From positions 2,954,001-3,018,000 of the forward strand of contig NZ_CP080524.1 of assembly GCF_024746795.1 (NCBI RefSeq): a stretch of 64,000 nt of DNA. Direction: 5' to 3'. Below, in pieces: positions 1 through 9,141 of the stretch. The translations under genes and the position numbers were made by a program. The notes beneath the pieces are model-generated. The model worked only from the letters and a program-made list of their open reading frames with translations, had not been told where the DNA came from and made no database searches. The DNA is from Mesorhizobium sp. AR10. GTDB lineage: Bacteria; Pseudomonadota; Alphaproteobacteria; Rhizobiales; Rhizobiaceae. Each line of letters begins with the position of its first letter. Within the stretch, counting starts at the first letter, position 1.

Positions 1-216
1 GTCCGGGTCGAGACCGTGCCGCGCGAGAGCTGGGAGCAGATATTCCGCTCACAGGGAACGCGAAATCCGTTGCCTCGGATCCGGATGCTCGACGGCTTCA
101 ACGAGGGCTGGATCGAGTTCAGCGATCATGACCGATCGGCAGTCAAAGGCACGACGACGCTCGCCAACGTCATCGCCGAACTCGTCGAGGCGAGCCGGGC
201 CACGGTAGCCGCCTGA
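1..216 (+). CDS. NmrA-like NAD(P)-binding protein, C-terminal fragment
   Basis: The reading frame is open from base 1, so the gene begins before the window and only about 71 C-terminal residues are visible. The stretch with VPRESWEQIFRSQG, a central hydrophobic LPRIRMLDGFNEGWIEF and the ending TTTLANVIAELV resembles the tail of NmrA/SDR-a5-type atypical short-chain dehydrogenases, in which a cofactor-binding Rossmann fold lies in the missing N-terminal part. No catalytic or cofactor motif is in view, so the function stays general (redox sensing or quinone/aldehyde reduction are common in the family). No co-directional gene follows within 1.8 kb, so it seems to be the last gene of its transcript. 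Confidence 0.6.
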   Translation, partial: VRVETVPRESWEQIFRSQGTRNPLPRIRMLDGFNEGWIEFSDHDRSAVKGTTTLANVIAELVEASRATVAA

Positions 217-1184
217 CAATCACGACTTGCCCCCATACGAAACGGTGGTCGCCGAGCGGCGCGAGGACCAGCCGCGCTTCGGCGAAACCATAACGTTTGT
301 TTCCTGCCCACTCGAGCCCGAATCTCGAAGCCGCGGGCAGCGCGTCCGCTGATCTTTGATCATGCGTGCAATTTGAGATTATTGCGGCGTTAAGGTATCG
401 AGCTGGCCCAGCCAGCCTAGCCATCGGCGCAAATTAGGTCAGCTAGAATGGATTTTTCGCCCGGCGCCGAACGGCTCGGAACTGGCTTGCAGATAAACGC
501 AGATGGTTCGAGCCTTTGTGTCGACCGTCATCACCGAACGAGATCGTGTGGCCGACGCAGTGCAGTAACTGACGCTTCGATGACGCGCTCTCCTGTTTGA
601 TTTAATCCATTCAGCAACGCAGAACTAATTTCCCTGCTTGTCGGGGTAAATTCCCTGATCGCTTCGCAAGGGATATGATGTCTAATCCATTGAAATTGCC
701 TTCCAATCTCCCTTCGAATCTGGGCAATTTCGCTGCTTTTCGCAAAGTTTCCCTGTTTTTTGCCGTTTATCAGGGAATTTGGTCGGAGACTGGTTCGCCA
801 CGGACTGTGTCCACCACCATATTGATATATATCAAAGACTTACCAGAAAACATTCACAGGAAGGTTTATTTATATCGGCTAAGTCATGAGGTTCGAAAGA
901 AAACATTTTGGCCTTGCGCTGCGACCCTCCTTCTCATCGAAGACACACGTCACACCTAATACAGAAATTCTGGCGTCGAAAGGCCACTCAGCGATCCGTG
1001 CGGTGATCGGCGGCAACGACGTGCGAATGGGATGGTTTCAGCGACTGATCGAGAATGCCGCGACGGCAAAATACCTGGCGCGATATGCAACTCCCTGTGT
1101 CGATCTGTCATTGCGGCCTGGATATTTTGTCTTCTGCAGCGGCAAGTCGCATATTATTCAGCGTGGAACCACCGGACCGATCGC
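217..1184. other. Gene-free stretch, about 970 bp
   Basis: No reading frame here has a ribosome binding site, protein-like composition or recognisable family. The part from about 600 to 900 is clearly more AT-rich than its surroundings and carries repeated TTTCCCTG/CAGGGAA words (see the element at 648-780). It looks like eroded mobile or repeat DNA between the NmrA-like gene and the malonate cluster. Confidence 0.6.
648..780. repeat. Short element with perfect 12-bp inverted ends
   Basis: AAATTCCCTGAT at 648-659 is the exact reverse complement of ATCAGGGAATTT at 769-780, giving a 133-bp unit with perfect terminal inverted repeats. A further TTTCCCTG lies just outside at 629-636 and another inside at 748-755. 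The interior is AT-rich and has no convincing gene. No clear target-site duplication flanks it. This fits a miniature inverted-repeat element or a degenerate rhizobial intergenic repeat, but the copy number is unknown. Confidence 0.45.
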
Positions 1185-1835
1185 CTATCTGCTCGCCAGC
1201 GACGCCACAAGATCGCTGAAGCGTTCGCCCTGGATGCTGACGTGCTGGCGCAGGACAGTGCGCGCCCGCTCTGCGTCGCCGGCGAGGATTGCTTCCACGA
1301 TCGCACCATGCTCGGCGAACGAGGTGGCAACGCGGTTGCGCACGCGAAGCTGGAGACGCCTGTAGGGCTGCAGACGGCGATGCAGCGCGACGCACTGCTC
1401 AGCCAGGAACCCGCTGTGGCTGGCAGCATAGATAGCTTTGTGGAAGCGTTCGTTGTCGTAATAGTACAGGTCGCTGTCGCCGGCCGAGGACGAACGCTCG
1501 CAATCTGCGTGCGCTGCCAGGATGGCTGTGCGATCGGCATCGGTGAATCGTCGCGCGGCGAGCGAACCGGCCAAACCTTCAAGCTCCGCCATCACCTCGA
1601 ACATTTCGAAAATACGGTGTGGTCCCGGATCGATCACCACGGCACCCCGACGCGGGCGGATTTCCACCAGTCCGATTGCGTTTAATTGAATAAGCGCCTC
1701 GCGTACCGGTGTTCTCGACACACCGAAGCGCCTGGCCAATTGCACCTCGTCCAGGCGCGCGCCAGGCGCGAAGTCGTTCGAAATGATGCCGTTTTCGATT
1801 TCGTCACGTAGGCGTTGAACGACATTCTCCGACAT
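1185..1835 (-). CDS. matR: GntR-family (FCD) regulator of malonate genes, MatR-like
   Basis: A 216-residue FadR-subfamily regulator. Residues about 5-75 form the winged helix-turn-helix (ARRFGVSRTPVREALIQL is the recognition region), and residues about 80-205 the all-helical FCD ligand domain. The Asp and His ligand positions of FCD metal sites are present (YYDNERFHKAIY, EHGAIVEAI, LRQHVS). The start is supported by GGAG six bases upstream. It is divergent from matABC, with 192 bp between them containing a palindrome that resembles the reported MatR site. In Rhizobium, MatR responds to malonate and controls matABC; the assignment here rests on position plus family. Confidence that it is a GntR regulator is very high, and that it is MatR is high. 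Confidence 0.9.
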   Translation of the reverse strand: MSENVVQRLRDEIENGIISNDFAPGARLDEVQLARRFGVSRTPVREALIQLNAIGLVEIRPRRGAVVIDPGPHRIFEMFEVMAELEGLAGSLAARRFTDADRTAILAAHADCERSSSAGDSDLYYYDNERFHKAIYAASHSGFLAEQCVALHRRLQPYRRLQLRVRNRVATSFAEHGAIVEAILAGDAERARTVLRQHVSIQGERFSDLVASLASR

Positions 1836-1863
1836 CTATGGCTCCAAAAATACAATATGAGAA

Positions 1864-1910
1864 ATCTTGTATGCAAGATAGTTGACATTGCGCACAAGAA
1901 AATTTAAGAA
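1864..1910 (+). promoter_or_regulatory. MatR-like operator next to the matA promoter
   Basis: ATCTTG-TATG-CAAGAT at 1864-1879 is a perfect inverted repeat with a 4-bp centre, matching the inverted-repeat style of FadR-type GntR operators and close to the MatR site as I remember it (TCTTGTA/TACACGA). TTGACA, a consensus -35 box, follows at 1882-1887; the -10 at the expected spacing (1905-1910, TAAGAA) is poor. A site just upstream of -35 combined with a weak -10 fits activation rather than repression. Confidence 0.6.
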
Positions 1911-2027
1911 CGATACCATAATAGGCAAGTCGCACACAATCGGCGGATGCAACCGAGCAGCAGCACGCGTCGAGAATGCGCAGGAATCTGCTTACGCCCA
2001 TTTCGACTTTGACAGGAGGACTCCGAC

Positions 2028-3416
2028 ATGGCAGGCGTCTCGTTCTTCAGCGATATGGTGCAAAGCATCACCGACCGCGGCCGCAGGCTGCTTGCGGTGG
2101 GCGCGCGCAACGGGCCGGTCCAAGCCGAGACGAATATCGAGACACTCTGCGACATGCTTTTGTCGAGCAGGGGCGAAGCCTCGGGCATGGCACTGGCCGC
2201 CGAGATCCTTCAGCGCTGGACCCAGCTGGACGCGGCCGATCAGCAAGACTTCGTGCGCATACTGCACGAGCGGTTCGGCCCAGATCTCGCCAAGCTTGAC
2301 AAAGCCATCGAGCGCTACCGCGGCGACAGGAGTTCGGACGCTGTCATTGAACTGCATCAAGCCGCCGAGCCACGTCGCCAGGAACTGGTACGCAGGCTCA
2401 ACCTCGCCCCCAAAGGTACGGCAAGACTGGTGGAGATGCGCGAGCGCCTGCTGGCCATAAGGGATGAGACGGAACAGTTTCGCGCCGTCGATGCCGACTT
2501 CGCCCACCTGTTCGGCTCATGGTTCAACCGTGGTTTCCTGACCCTGCGTCCGATCGACTGGTCGACGCCAGCCGACATCCTGGAGAAGATTATCAGATAC
2601 GAGGCTGTGCATGAGATCGCCGGCTGGGAGGAACTGCGGCGGAGACTGGTTCCAGCCGATCGCAGGTGCTTTGCGTTCTTCCACCCGCGTCTCGCAGACG
2701 ATCCTCTGATTTTCGTTGAGGTTGCACTGACCAAGGCGATTCCCTCCTCCATCGCGGATGTGCTCGACGAAAACCGTTCCCTGATCAGAGCCCAGGACGC
2801 CACCACCGCTGTCTTCTATTCGATATCCAACTGCCAGGAGGGACTGCGCGGCATCTCTTTCGGGAATTTTCTTATCAAGCAGGTGGTCGAGGATCTGCGT
2901 CGCGACCTGCCGGGTTTGAAGACCTTCGTGACGCTGTCTCCGGCGCCGGGGTTCGCCGGCTGGCTGGCGAGGCTGCGCAAGACGGCTGATCCTGGCCTCG
3001 ATGATCAGGCCCTCGAGACGCTCGAACTGCTGGACGATCCGACCTGGGCGGACAATCCGCAGAAGGCACGGGTCGTCGAAGATGTGCTCGTCCCGCTCGC
3101 TGCACGCTATTTCGTCAAGGAACGCGCCAGCGGCAGGCGGGCGGTCGATCCGGTGGCCCGTTTTCACTTGGGCAATGGCGCACGTCTCGAACGGCTGAAC
3201 TTCCTCGCCGACCGCTCTGCCAAGGCCATGCGGCAATCCCACGGCCTGATGGTCAACTATCTTTACAAGCTGGACGACATCGAGGCGAACCATGAAGCCT
3301 TGGCACAACATGGCGAGGTCGCTGCTTCGCCGGAGGTAAAGAAACTGGCGGCAACCGCTTTGGCCGTAGCGGGAGTCGGCGGCGCGGCCCGCCCTAACGA
3401 AATGCAAAAGGCCTGA
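2028..3416 (+). CDS. matA: Malonyl-CoA decarboxylase
   Basis: A 462-residue malonyl-CoA decarboxylase, which converts malonyl-CoA to acetyl-CoA and CO2 in the cytoplasm. An N-terminal helical region is followed by the acetyltransferase-like catalytic domain; family landmarks are FFHPRLADDPLIFVEVALT, the FYSISNCQEGLRGISFGNFL stretch, and TLSPAPGFAGWL. The start is chosen by AGGAGG placed seven to eight bases upstream of ATG. It is the first gene of matABC, 21 bp ahead of matB, which supplies its substrate. The length agrees with bacterial MatA. Likely controlled from the MatR-like site at 1864. Confidence 0.95.
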   Translation: MAGVSFFSDMVQSITDRGRRLLAVGARNGPVQAETNIETLCDMLLSSRGEASGMALAAEILQRWTQLDAADQQDFVRILHERFGPDLAKLDKAIERYRGDRSSDAVIELHQAAEPRRQELVRRLNLAPKGTARLVEMRERLLAIRDETEQFRAVDADFAHLFGSWFNRGFLTLRPIDWSTPADILEKIIRYEAVHEIAGWEELRRRLVPADRRCFAFFHPRLADDPLIFVEVALTKAIPSSIADVLDENRSLIRAQDATTAVFYSISNCQEGLRGISFGNFLIKQVVEDLRRDLPGLKTFVTLSPAPGFAGWLARLRKTADPGLDDQALETLELLDDPTWADNPQKARVVEDVLVPLAARYFVKERASGRRAVDPVARFHLGNGARLERLNFLADRSAKAMRQSHGLMVNYLYKLDDIEANHEALAQHGEVAASPEVKKLAATALAVAGVGGAARPNEMQKA

Positions 3417-3437
3417 TCGAAAATTGGGAGGAGTTCT

Positions 3438-4958
3438 ATGAGCAATCACCTGTTCGACGCCATTCGAGCGCCCGCCGAAACCGGCGACGCCATTTTCGTC
3501 GAGACCATCGATGGCCGGCGTTGGACCTACGGGGATTCATTGCGCCTTTCCGGTCAGCTCGCCAGCGCTATCGACGTGCTTGGCGTTCGCCCTGGCGACC
3601 GCGTAGCGGTCCAGGTGGACAAGAGCCCGCTGGCTCTGATGCTCTACCTCGCATGCGTGCGTTGCGGGGCGGTCTATTTGCCGTTGAACACCGCCTACAC
3701 ACTGGCCGAACTGGATTATTTCATCGGTGACGCCGAACCGCGGCTCGTCGTCGTCTCATCGAAGGCTCGGGCCGAAGTCGAAAAGATCGCACATCGCCAC
3801 GGTGCGATCGTCGAAACGCTCGATGTTGACGGCGCCGGATCGCTGATGGAATTGGCAAGGGAGGAGCCTGTCGATTTCGTCGACGCCGCGCGCGCGCCCG
3901 ACGATCTCGCAGCGATCCTGTACACATCGGGCACCACCGGCCGTTCCAAGGGCGCAATGCTGACGCACGGCAATTTGTTGTCCAATGCGCTCGCGTTGCG
4001 CGAGTTCTGGCGCGTGACGAGAGCCGACCGGCTGATCCACGCGCTGCCGATCTTTCACACGCATGGGCTCTTCGTGGCGACCAACGTCACGCTCATCGCC
4101 GGCGCCTCGATGTTTCTGCTGCCAAAGTTCGAGCCGGATGAAATCCTTCCTCTGATGTCGCGGGCGACGCTGATGATGGGCGTGCCGACGTTCTATGTAC
4201 GGCTGCTTCAGCACGAGGGCCTTAACCGCCACGCCGTTGCCAATATGCGGCTCTTCATATCAGGCTCGGCGCCGCTGCTTGCCGAAACGCACGCCGCATT
4301 CGAGCAGCGCACCGGTCACGCCATCCTCGAGCGCTACGGCATGACCGAGACCAACATGAATACCTCGAACCCTTATGACGGCGAGCGAAGGGCCGGAACA
4401 GTTGGCCTTGCACTCCCAGGCGTGTCGGTGAGGATCACCGATGCGGCCACGGGCGAGACGCTCGGGCCGGGCGAAACCGGCATGATCGAGATCAAGGGCC
4501 CGAACGTTTTCAAGGGCTACTGGCGGATGCCGGAAAAGACGGCGGCGGAGTTCACCAGGGACGGCTATTTCATCAGCGGCGACCTCGGCAAAATCGATGA
4601 GGCGGGCTATGTCCACATCGTCGGACGCGGCAAGGACCTGGTGATTTCCGGCGGCTACAACATCTATCCGAAGGAAGTCGAGAACGAGATCGACCAGCTC
4701 AATGGTGTCGCCGAGAGCGCGGTAATCGGCGTTGCGCACCCGGACTTCGGTGAGGGGGTGACGGCGATAGTGGTCCTCAGGTCCGGCGCCATACTGGACG
4801 AAAAGGCCGTGCTCAACGCGCTGCATGCCCGCCTCGCGCGCTACAAGCAGCCCAAACGGGTCATCTTCGTCGAGGACCTTCCGCGCAACGCTATGGGAAA
4901 GGTGCAGAAGAACCTCCTGCGCGACCGGTACAGTAACCTTTACATGCCCGCCTCCTAG
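3438..4958 (+). CDS. matB: Malonyl-CoA synthetase
   Basis: A 506-residue acyl-adenylate-forming ligase that activates malonate to malonyl-CoA with ATP. The phosphate-binding loop LYTSGTTGRSKGAM is at about residues 159-172, the ERYGMTE core motif near 298, the GDLGKIDEAGYVHIVGRGKD hinge near 385-405 and the C-terminal catalytic lysine in RNAMGKVQKN near 490. GGGAGGAG precedes the ATG. It is co-transcribed with matA (21-bp gap). The stop codon lies inside a perfect 14-bp palindrome (4950-4963, GCCTCCTAGGAGGC) that may form a small hairpin between matB and matC. Neighbourhood with matA and matC makes malonate the expected substrate. Confidence 0.95.
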   Translation: MSNHLFDAIRAPAETGDAIFVETIDGRRWTYGDSLRLSGQLASAIDVLGVRPGDRVAVQVDKSPLALMLYLACVRCGAVYLPLNTAYTLAELDYFIGDAEPRLVVVSSKARAEVEKIAHRHGAIVETLDVDGAGSLMELAREEPVDFVDAARAPDDLAAILYTSGTTGRSKGAMLTHGNLLSNALALREFWRVTRADRLIHALPIFHTHGLFVATNVTLIAGASMFLLPKFEPDEILPLMSRATLMMGVPTFYVRLLQHEGLNRHAVANMRLFISGSAPLLAETHAAFEQRTGHAILERYGMTETNMNTSNPYDGERRAGTVGLALPGVSVRITDAATGETLGPGETGMIEIKGPNVFKGYWRMPEKTAAEFTRDGYFISGDLGKIDEAGYVHIVGRGKDLVISGGYNIYPKEVENEIDQLNGVAESAVIGVAHPDFGEGVTAIVVLRSGAILDEKAVLNALHARLARYKQPKRVIFVEDLPRNAMGKVQKNLLRDRYSNLYMPAS

Positions 4959-5065
4959 GAGGCCACCACCCGCGTTGGTGCTTGGGAGCGAGACCGACGC
5001 AGGCTGATCTACCAACAGATGGAACAAGAACGGGCGCCTGAAGGCGTTTCCCGAGGGAGGAAGCT

Positions 5066-6415
5066 ATGAATGTCCAGATTCTGTCGATCGCACTGCTGGC
5101 CGGCATGTTCGTGATCGCCACCATCCAGCCGATCAACATGGGCGCACTCGCCTTCGCCTGCGCTTTTGTGGTCGGCTCGCTCATCATGGCTATGAAGCCG
5201 GCGGAAATATTCGCCGGCTTCCCGAGCGACCTCTTCCTGACATTGGTCGGCATTACCTATCTGTTCGCCATCGCCCAGATCAATGGCACCATCGATTGGC
5301 TGGTCGAGGGGGCGGTCAAACTGGTGCGCGGACATGTGGCGTGGATTCCCTGGGTCATGTTCCTGGTCGCCGCCGTCATCACCGGCTTCGGTGCGCTCGG
5401 ACCTGCAGCCGTCGCCATCCTGGCCCCGGTGGCGCTGGGTTTTGCGTTCCAGTATCGCATCAATCCGGTCATGATGGGATTGATGGTTATTCACGGTGCA
5501 CAGGCGGGCGGCTTTTCGCCGATCAGCGTCTATGGCGGCATCACCAACCAGATCGTCGACAAGGCGGGGTTGCCGTTCGCGCCGACATCACTGTTTCTCT
5601 CCAGCTTCTTCTTCAACCTGGCTATCGCAGTTCTCGTCTTCTTCGTCTCCGGCGGCGCTAAGGTACTGCGCAAGCATTCGATCGCGTCGGGCCCGCTGCC
5701 CGACCTTCATCCCGAAGGCGTGACGCAGCCAATCGTCGGCCACGGCGGCACACCGGCCACGCCGATCAGCCATCACGTCTTCGAGGAGCAGACCAAGTAC
5801 GTGTCGATACTTTCGAGCCTGACCACGGAGAAGCTGACGACGCTGGTCGGCCTCACGGCGCTCGCCATCGGCGCGCTCGTCTTCAAATTCAATGTCGGGC
5901 TGGTGGCGATCACTGTAGCGGTCGCCCTGGCGCTCCTCTCGCCGAAGACCCAGAAGGCGGCGATCGACAAGGTCAGCTGGTCGACGGTGCTGCTGATCGC
6001 CGGCATCATCACCTATGTCGGCGTCATGGAGAAGATCGGCACGATCGACTATGTCGCCAAAGGCATCTCCAGCCTCGGCATGCCGCTGCTTGTTGCTCTC
6101 CTCCTCTGCTTCACCGGCGCGATCGTGTCGGCGTTCGCCTCGTCCACCGCCTTGCTCGGCGCCATCATTCCGCTCGCCGTTCCGTTCTTGCTGCAGGGCC
6201 ACATCAGCGCTATCGGGGTCGTGGCGGCAATCGCCATTTCAACGACCATCGTCGACACCAGCCCGTTCTCCACAAACGGTGCCCTTGTCGTCGCCAACGC
6301 GCAGGAATCCGAGCGCGACAGCGTGTTGCGGACATTGCTGATCTACAGCGCGCTCATCGCCATCATCGGCCCCATCATTGCCTGGCTGGTCTTCGTGGTC
6401 TCCGGACTGGTCTGA
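5066..6415 (+). CDS. matC: Malonate (dicarboxylate) transporter MatC
   Basis: A 449-residue inner membrane protein with roughly ten to twelve hydrophobic segments, a MatC-type N-terminal domain (about residues 1-150) and a C-terminal ion-transporter-like half rich in LLVALLLCFTGAIVSAFASS-type helices. In Rhizobium MatC imports malonate to feed MatB and MatA. A strong ribosome site, GAGGGAGG, precedes the ATG. The 107-bp gap after matB has only the small palindrome and no clear terminator, so it is probably the third gene of the operon. No obvious terminator follows. Confidence 0.92.
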   Translation: MNVQILSIALLAGMFVIATIQPINMGALAFACAFVVGSLIMAMKPAEIFAGFPSDLFLTLVGITYLFAIAQINGTIDWLVEGAVKLVRGHVAWIPWVMFLVAAVITGFGALGPAAVAILAPVALGFAFQYRINPVMMGLMVIHGAQAGGFSPISVYGGITNQIVDKAGLPFAPTSLFLSSFFFNLAIAVLVFFVSGGAKVLRKHSIASGPLPDLHPEGVTQPIVGHGGTPATPISHHVFEEQTKYVSILSSLTTEKLTTLVGLTALAIGALVFKFNVGLVAITVAVALALLSPKTQKAAIDKVSWSTVLLIAGIITYVGVMEKIGTIDYVAKGISSLGMPLLVALLLCFTGAIVSAFASSTALLGAIIPLAVPFLLQGHISAIGVVAAIAISTTIVDTSPFSTNGALVVANAQESERDSVLRTLLIYSALIAIIGPIIAWLVFVVSGLV

Positions 6416-6748
6416 GTAAACCGCGTTTCCAGCTGAATCACCCGGTCCAGCCGCCGCCTGAGTTCAACTGTTTGGCTCTGTCGGAACGATACCGGACGAT
6501 ACGGGAAGACGTCTGATTTTAACCCATGAAAAACCCAATAAAATCAACGGTTTTCGTAGATCCTCGGGACGAATCGGAGGTCTGGCCGCCCGGCTCCGCT
6601 GCAAGCCAGGCGTTCTCGGCGCAGGGCTCGCCGCCGCCCGTAATCAGGGCGGTGATGGTTGTCATCGGAATTCAAAGTTCGATAGAAGGCCGGATGATCC
6701 AACTATATGCGGAGCCGGCTTTGTCCGCGCTTACATGAGGCCAATTCG
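6416..6748. other. Gap after matC, nothing recognised
   Basis: The 333 bp hold no supportable gene. A local imperfect direct repeat (CGATACCGGA then CGATACGGGA around 6487-6506) and an AT-rich patch near 6520-6560 are visible. A promoter for the following glyoxalase-fold gene should lie here, but no convincing boxes were found. Confidence 0.5.
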
Positions 6749-7138
6749 ATGTTTCTGGGAATCCATCACGTCGCAATCATCTGCAGTGACTATGAGATGT
6801 CGAAGCAGTTCTACACGAACAAGCTCGATTTCGTTGTTGCCGACGAAAATTGGCGCGCCGAAAGGCAATCTTGGAAGTGCGACTTGCGCCATGGGCCTGT
6901 GCAGATTGAGTTGTTCAGTTTTCCAGCACCACCGAGCCGGCCCACCAAGCCTGAGGCATGCGGATTGCGACACTTAGCATTCTCGGTCGACTCGGTTGAG
7001 GCGACCGCTCGGTTACTTCGGGCGCGAGGCGTCGAAGTTGAACCTATCCGGATAGATCCCTACACAGGACGTTCGTTTACCTTCATCACGGACCCTGACG
7101 GACTCCCTATTGAGCTCTACGAGGATGGGGCCCGATAG
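6749..7138 (+). CDS. VOC (glyoxalase-fold) metalloprotein, GloA2-like
   Basis: A 129-residue single-domain protein of the vicinal oxygen chelate fold with two beta-alpha-beta-beta-beta modules. All four metal-ligand positions are filled: His in GIHHVAII (residues about 5-6), Glu in VQIELFSF, His in GLRHLAFSV and Glu in PIELYED near the C-terminus. The pattern is that of the GloA2/YaeR group, for which methylglyoxal-like or related substrates have been proposed but not fixed. The start at 6749 rather than 6707 is chosen because TGAGG lies eight bases upstream and homologues begin at this Met. It appears to be monocistronic. Confidence 0.85.
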   Translation: MFLGIHHVAIICSDYEMSKQFYTNKLDFVVADENWRAERQSWKCDLRHGPVQIELFSFPAPPSRPTKPEACGLRHLAFSVDSVEATARLLRARGVEVEPIRIDPYTGRSFTFITDPDGLPIELYEDGAR

Positions 7139-7442
7139 TCGGGAGATTGCGATGAGAAAGTACAAGCCCCAGAAACTCGATGGGAGTTTTCGGCGCCAAC
7201 CGGCCAAGTTCCCGCTTTTTGCAAAAGCCGGAATTGCACTAGCTTAGACATCCGCCAGGCTTCGATCGGCGAGTAGTGTGGCTGATCCCGCGCGTTGGAA
7301 TGCCAGACTACCAACTTGGTCTACCAGGGTGCCTTTCGCGCCGTTCGCCTGGCGGTGCATTGACTTGCGATACGGTCGATTAATTGCGTACAATACAAGT
7401 TGGTCAGCCTGTGCGTCTCTATCCAAGGAACGGGGGAGCAAA
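7139..7442. other. Leader region of the peptide ABC operon
   Basis: The 304 bp hold no supportable gene. A possible weak sigma-70 promoter is TTGCGA at 7365-7370 with TACAAT at 7389-7394 (18-bp spacing), about 50 bp before the binding-protein start. No operator palindrome stood out. Confidence 0.35.
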
Positions 7443-9044
7443 ATGGCAAAGGGGCTTACTCGACGTAGCGTCATGATCAACGGGGTGGCTCTCACCGCCG
7501 CCTTCGCCACCGCTGGGGCATTAGCGACGGCATCTTCGGCAGAGGCGGAAGAGCAGATCGAATCGATCACCTGGGCGCTGCCCAGCATCCCCGACACGCT
7601 CTTGGTTCCACATGCTTGGCAGACCTATACGGGCGCGATCATGTCGCTCGTCCAGGAAGGACCGCTAGCCTTCGGCGACGATCTCGCTCTTAAGCCCGCA
7701 TCGGCCGACAAGTGGGAGCAGGTTGATCCGACGACGATCAAGTATCATCTGCGCAGCGGCGTCAAATTTGGCGACGGAAGTCCACTCACGGCTGACGATA
7801 TCGTCGCCACCTTCGAGTACCACATGCGCCCGGATTCCGGCTCGCAACTCGCCTCCTTCTACAGTTCGGTTGCGACCGTCGAGGCGACGGCTCCCGATGA
7901 GGTAACCGTCACATTGAAGGCGCCGAACGTCCAGTTCGCCTATACCGCCGGCCACATGGCGGGTTTCGTCTTCAAGAAAGAACAACTCGCGGACAAGAAC
8001 ATTGGAACGCCCGAGGTTCTGCCGCTGGGAACCGGCCCCTACAAGCTTGTTGAATTCGTCCCGACAGACCATGTCGTCCTGGAAGCTCGCAACGATTACT
8101 GGGGGCCGAAGCCAGTGGTCAAGCGGATCACCCTCCAGTCGATTCCAGACCGGCAGGCCCGGCTTCTCGCCATGCAGAACGGTGACATCGACGGCACCTT
8201 CGACCTCGCCATCTCCGACGTCGACCAGTGGAAGGCGCTCGGCAACATCGACATCGTCACCGCGCCGTCGCTCGGCATATTCACGCTCACTCTCGACCAT
8301 TCGGCGCCGCCGTTCGACGATATCCATGTGCGCCGTGCGGTCGCCTATGCCGTGGACCGGGAAGGTTTGGTCAAGGCGCTCCTCAAGGGTAACGGCGAGG
8401 CGGCAACGGCATTGAACCCGCCCGAGATGTGGTCGGAAGTTCTGCCTCCCGAAGAGGTCCGTGCCTTCTACGCGGCCTTGCCGGGCTATCCGTTTGACCT
8501 GGCGAAGGCGAAGGCCGAGTTGGCTCAATCCGCCCATCCGGACGGCTTTGACGTCACCATCCCCGCACCGACCTCCGATCCTTATATGGTCAACATCATG
8601 CAGTCGGTGGTGGAGAACCTGAAGCAGATCGGTATCCGTGCAAGCATCCAGGAGGTCGACAATAACACCTGGCTCGCGCAGTACTTTCGGCACGAGAACC
8701 TTGGCATGCAGATCATGGCCTATTATCCGGACTTCGCCGACGCGGCCAACTACCCCTACCTGTTCTTCTCGAGTGCCACGGCAGTGAAGGATGGCATGAA
8801 CGCCTCGAACTTCAAGAATGCAGAAGTCGATGCGTTCCTGAAGACCGCCAACGAGCAGGCCGACCCAAAAGCCCGTGCCGATGCGCTGAAGGGCGTGTTC
8901 AAGATCGCCAACGAGGACGTCGCGCTTGTGCCGATCTTCTGGCCTTACTCGGCGATGGCGATGAACAGTAAGTATAAGCTCACCGGCTACACCGCCTTCT
9001 GGTACAATATCCCGTGGGCGATCCGCGGTTTTGGCCTCAAGTAA
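7443..9044 (+). CDS. Peptide-type ABC transporter substrate-binding protein (family 5)
   Basis: A 533-residue periplasmic binding protein of the DppA/OppA type. It begins with TRRSVMINGVALTAAFATAG, an RR-containing export signal that could be a Tat or an atypical Sec signal, ending near AEAEEQ. The family core YHLRSGVKFGDGSPLTADDIVATF follows at about residues 100-125. The ATG at 7443 is preceded by GGGGGAG; a longer reading from 7278 lacks a signal and is rejected. It leads an operon with an S9 peptidase, two permeases and a double ATPase, so the ligand is likely a peptide or peptide-like compound. Its stop codon lies in a 13-bp tandem duplication. Confidence 0.92.
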   Translation: MAKGLTRRSVMINGVALTAAFATAGALATASSAEAEEQIESITWALPSIPDTLLVPHAWQTYTGAIMSLVQEGPLAFGDDLALKPASADKWEQVDPTTIKYHLRSGVKFGDGSPLTADDIVATFEYHMRPDSGSQLASFYSSVATVEATAPDEVTVTLKAPNVQFAYTAGHMAGFVFKKEQLADKNIGTPEVLPLGTGPYKLVEFVPTDHVVLEARNDYWGPKPVVKRITLQSIPDRQARLLAMQNGDIDGTFDLAISDVDQWKALGNIDIVTAPSLGIFTLTLDHSAPPFDDIHVRRAVAYAVDREGLVKALLKGNGEAATALNPPEMWSEVLPPEEVRAFYAALPGYPFDLAKAKAELAQSAHPDGFDVTIPAPTSDPYMVNIMQSVVENLKQIGIRASIQEVDNNTWLAQYFRHENLGMQIMAYYPDFADAANYPYLFFSSATAVKDGMNASNFKNAEVDAFLKTANEQADPKARADALKGVFKIANEDVALVPIFWPYSAMAMNSKYKLTGYTAFWYNIPWAIRGFGLK

Positions 9045-9060
9045 GGACCTCAAGTAAGGA
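9035..9060 (+). repeat. 13-bp tandem duplication over a stop codon
   Basis: CCTCAAGTAAGGA occurs twice head to tail at 9035-9047 and 9048-9060. The first copy contains the stop codon of the binding-protein gene, so the second copy is untranslated. This looks like a recent slippage event. Confidence 0.85.
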
Positions 9061-9141
9061 TTTCGCCACATCGACCGGCGCCGGCGCGCTCGTGCGCCAG
9101 GCCGAGAACTGCTAGCCGAGAATTGCCAAAGGTGTCGGCAG

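Noticed and set aside
675..959. Open frame of 94 codons on the plus strand in the AT-rich repeat region
   Set aside because: It lies over the inverted-repeat element, has no ribosome site and has a composition unlike a folded protein.
886..1685. Overlapping plus-strand frames covering the matR gene
   Set aside because: They are antisense shadows of the GntR gene, which has a clear domain structure and ribosome site.
6526..6738. 70-codon frame between matC and the glyoxalase-fold gene
   Set aside because: No ribosome site or family likeness.
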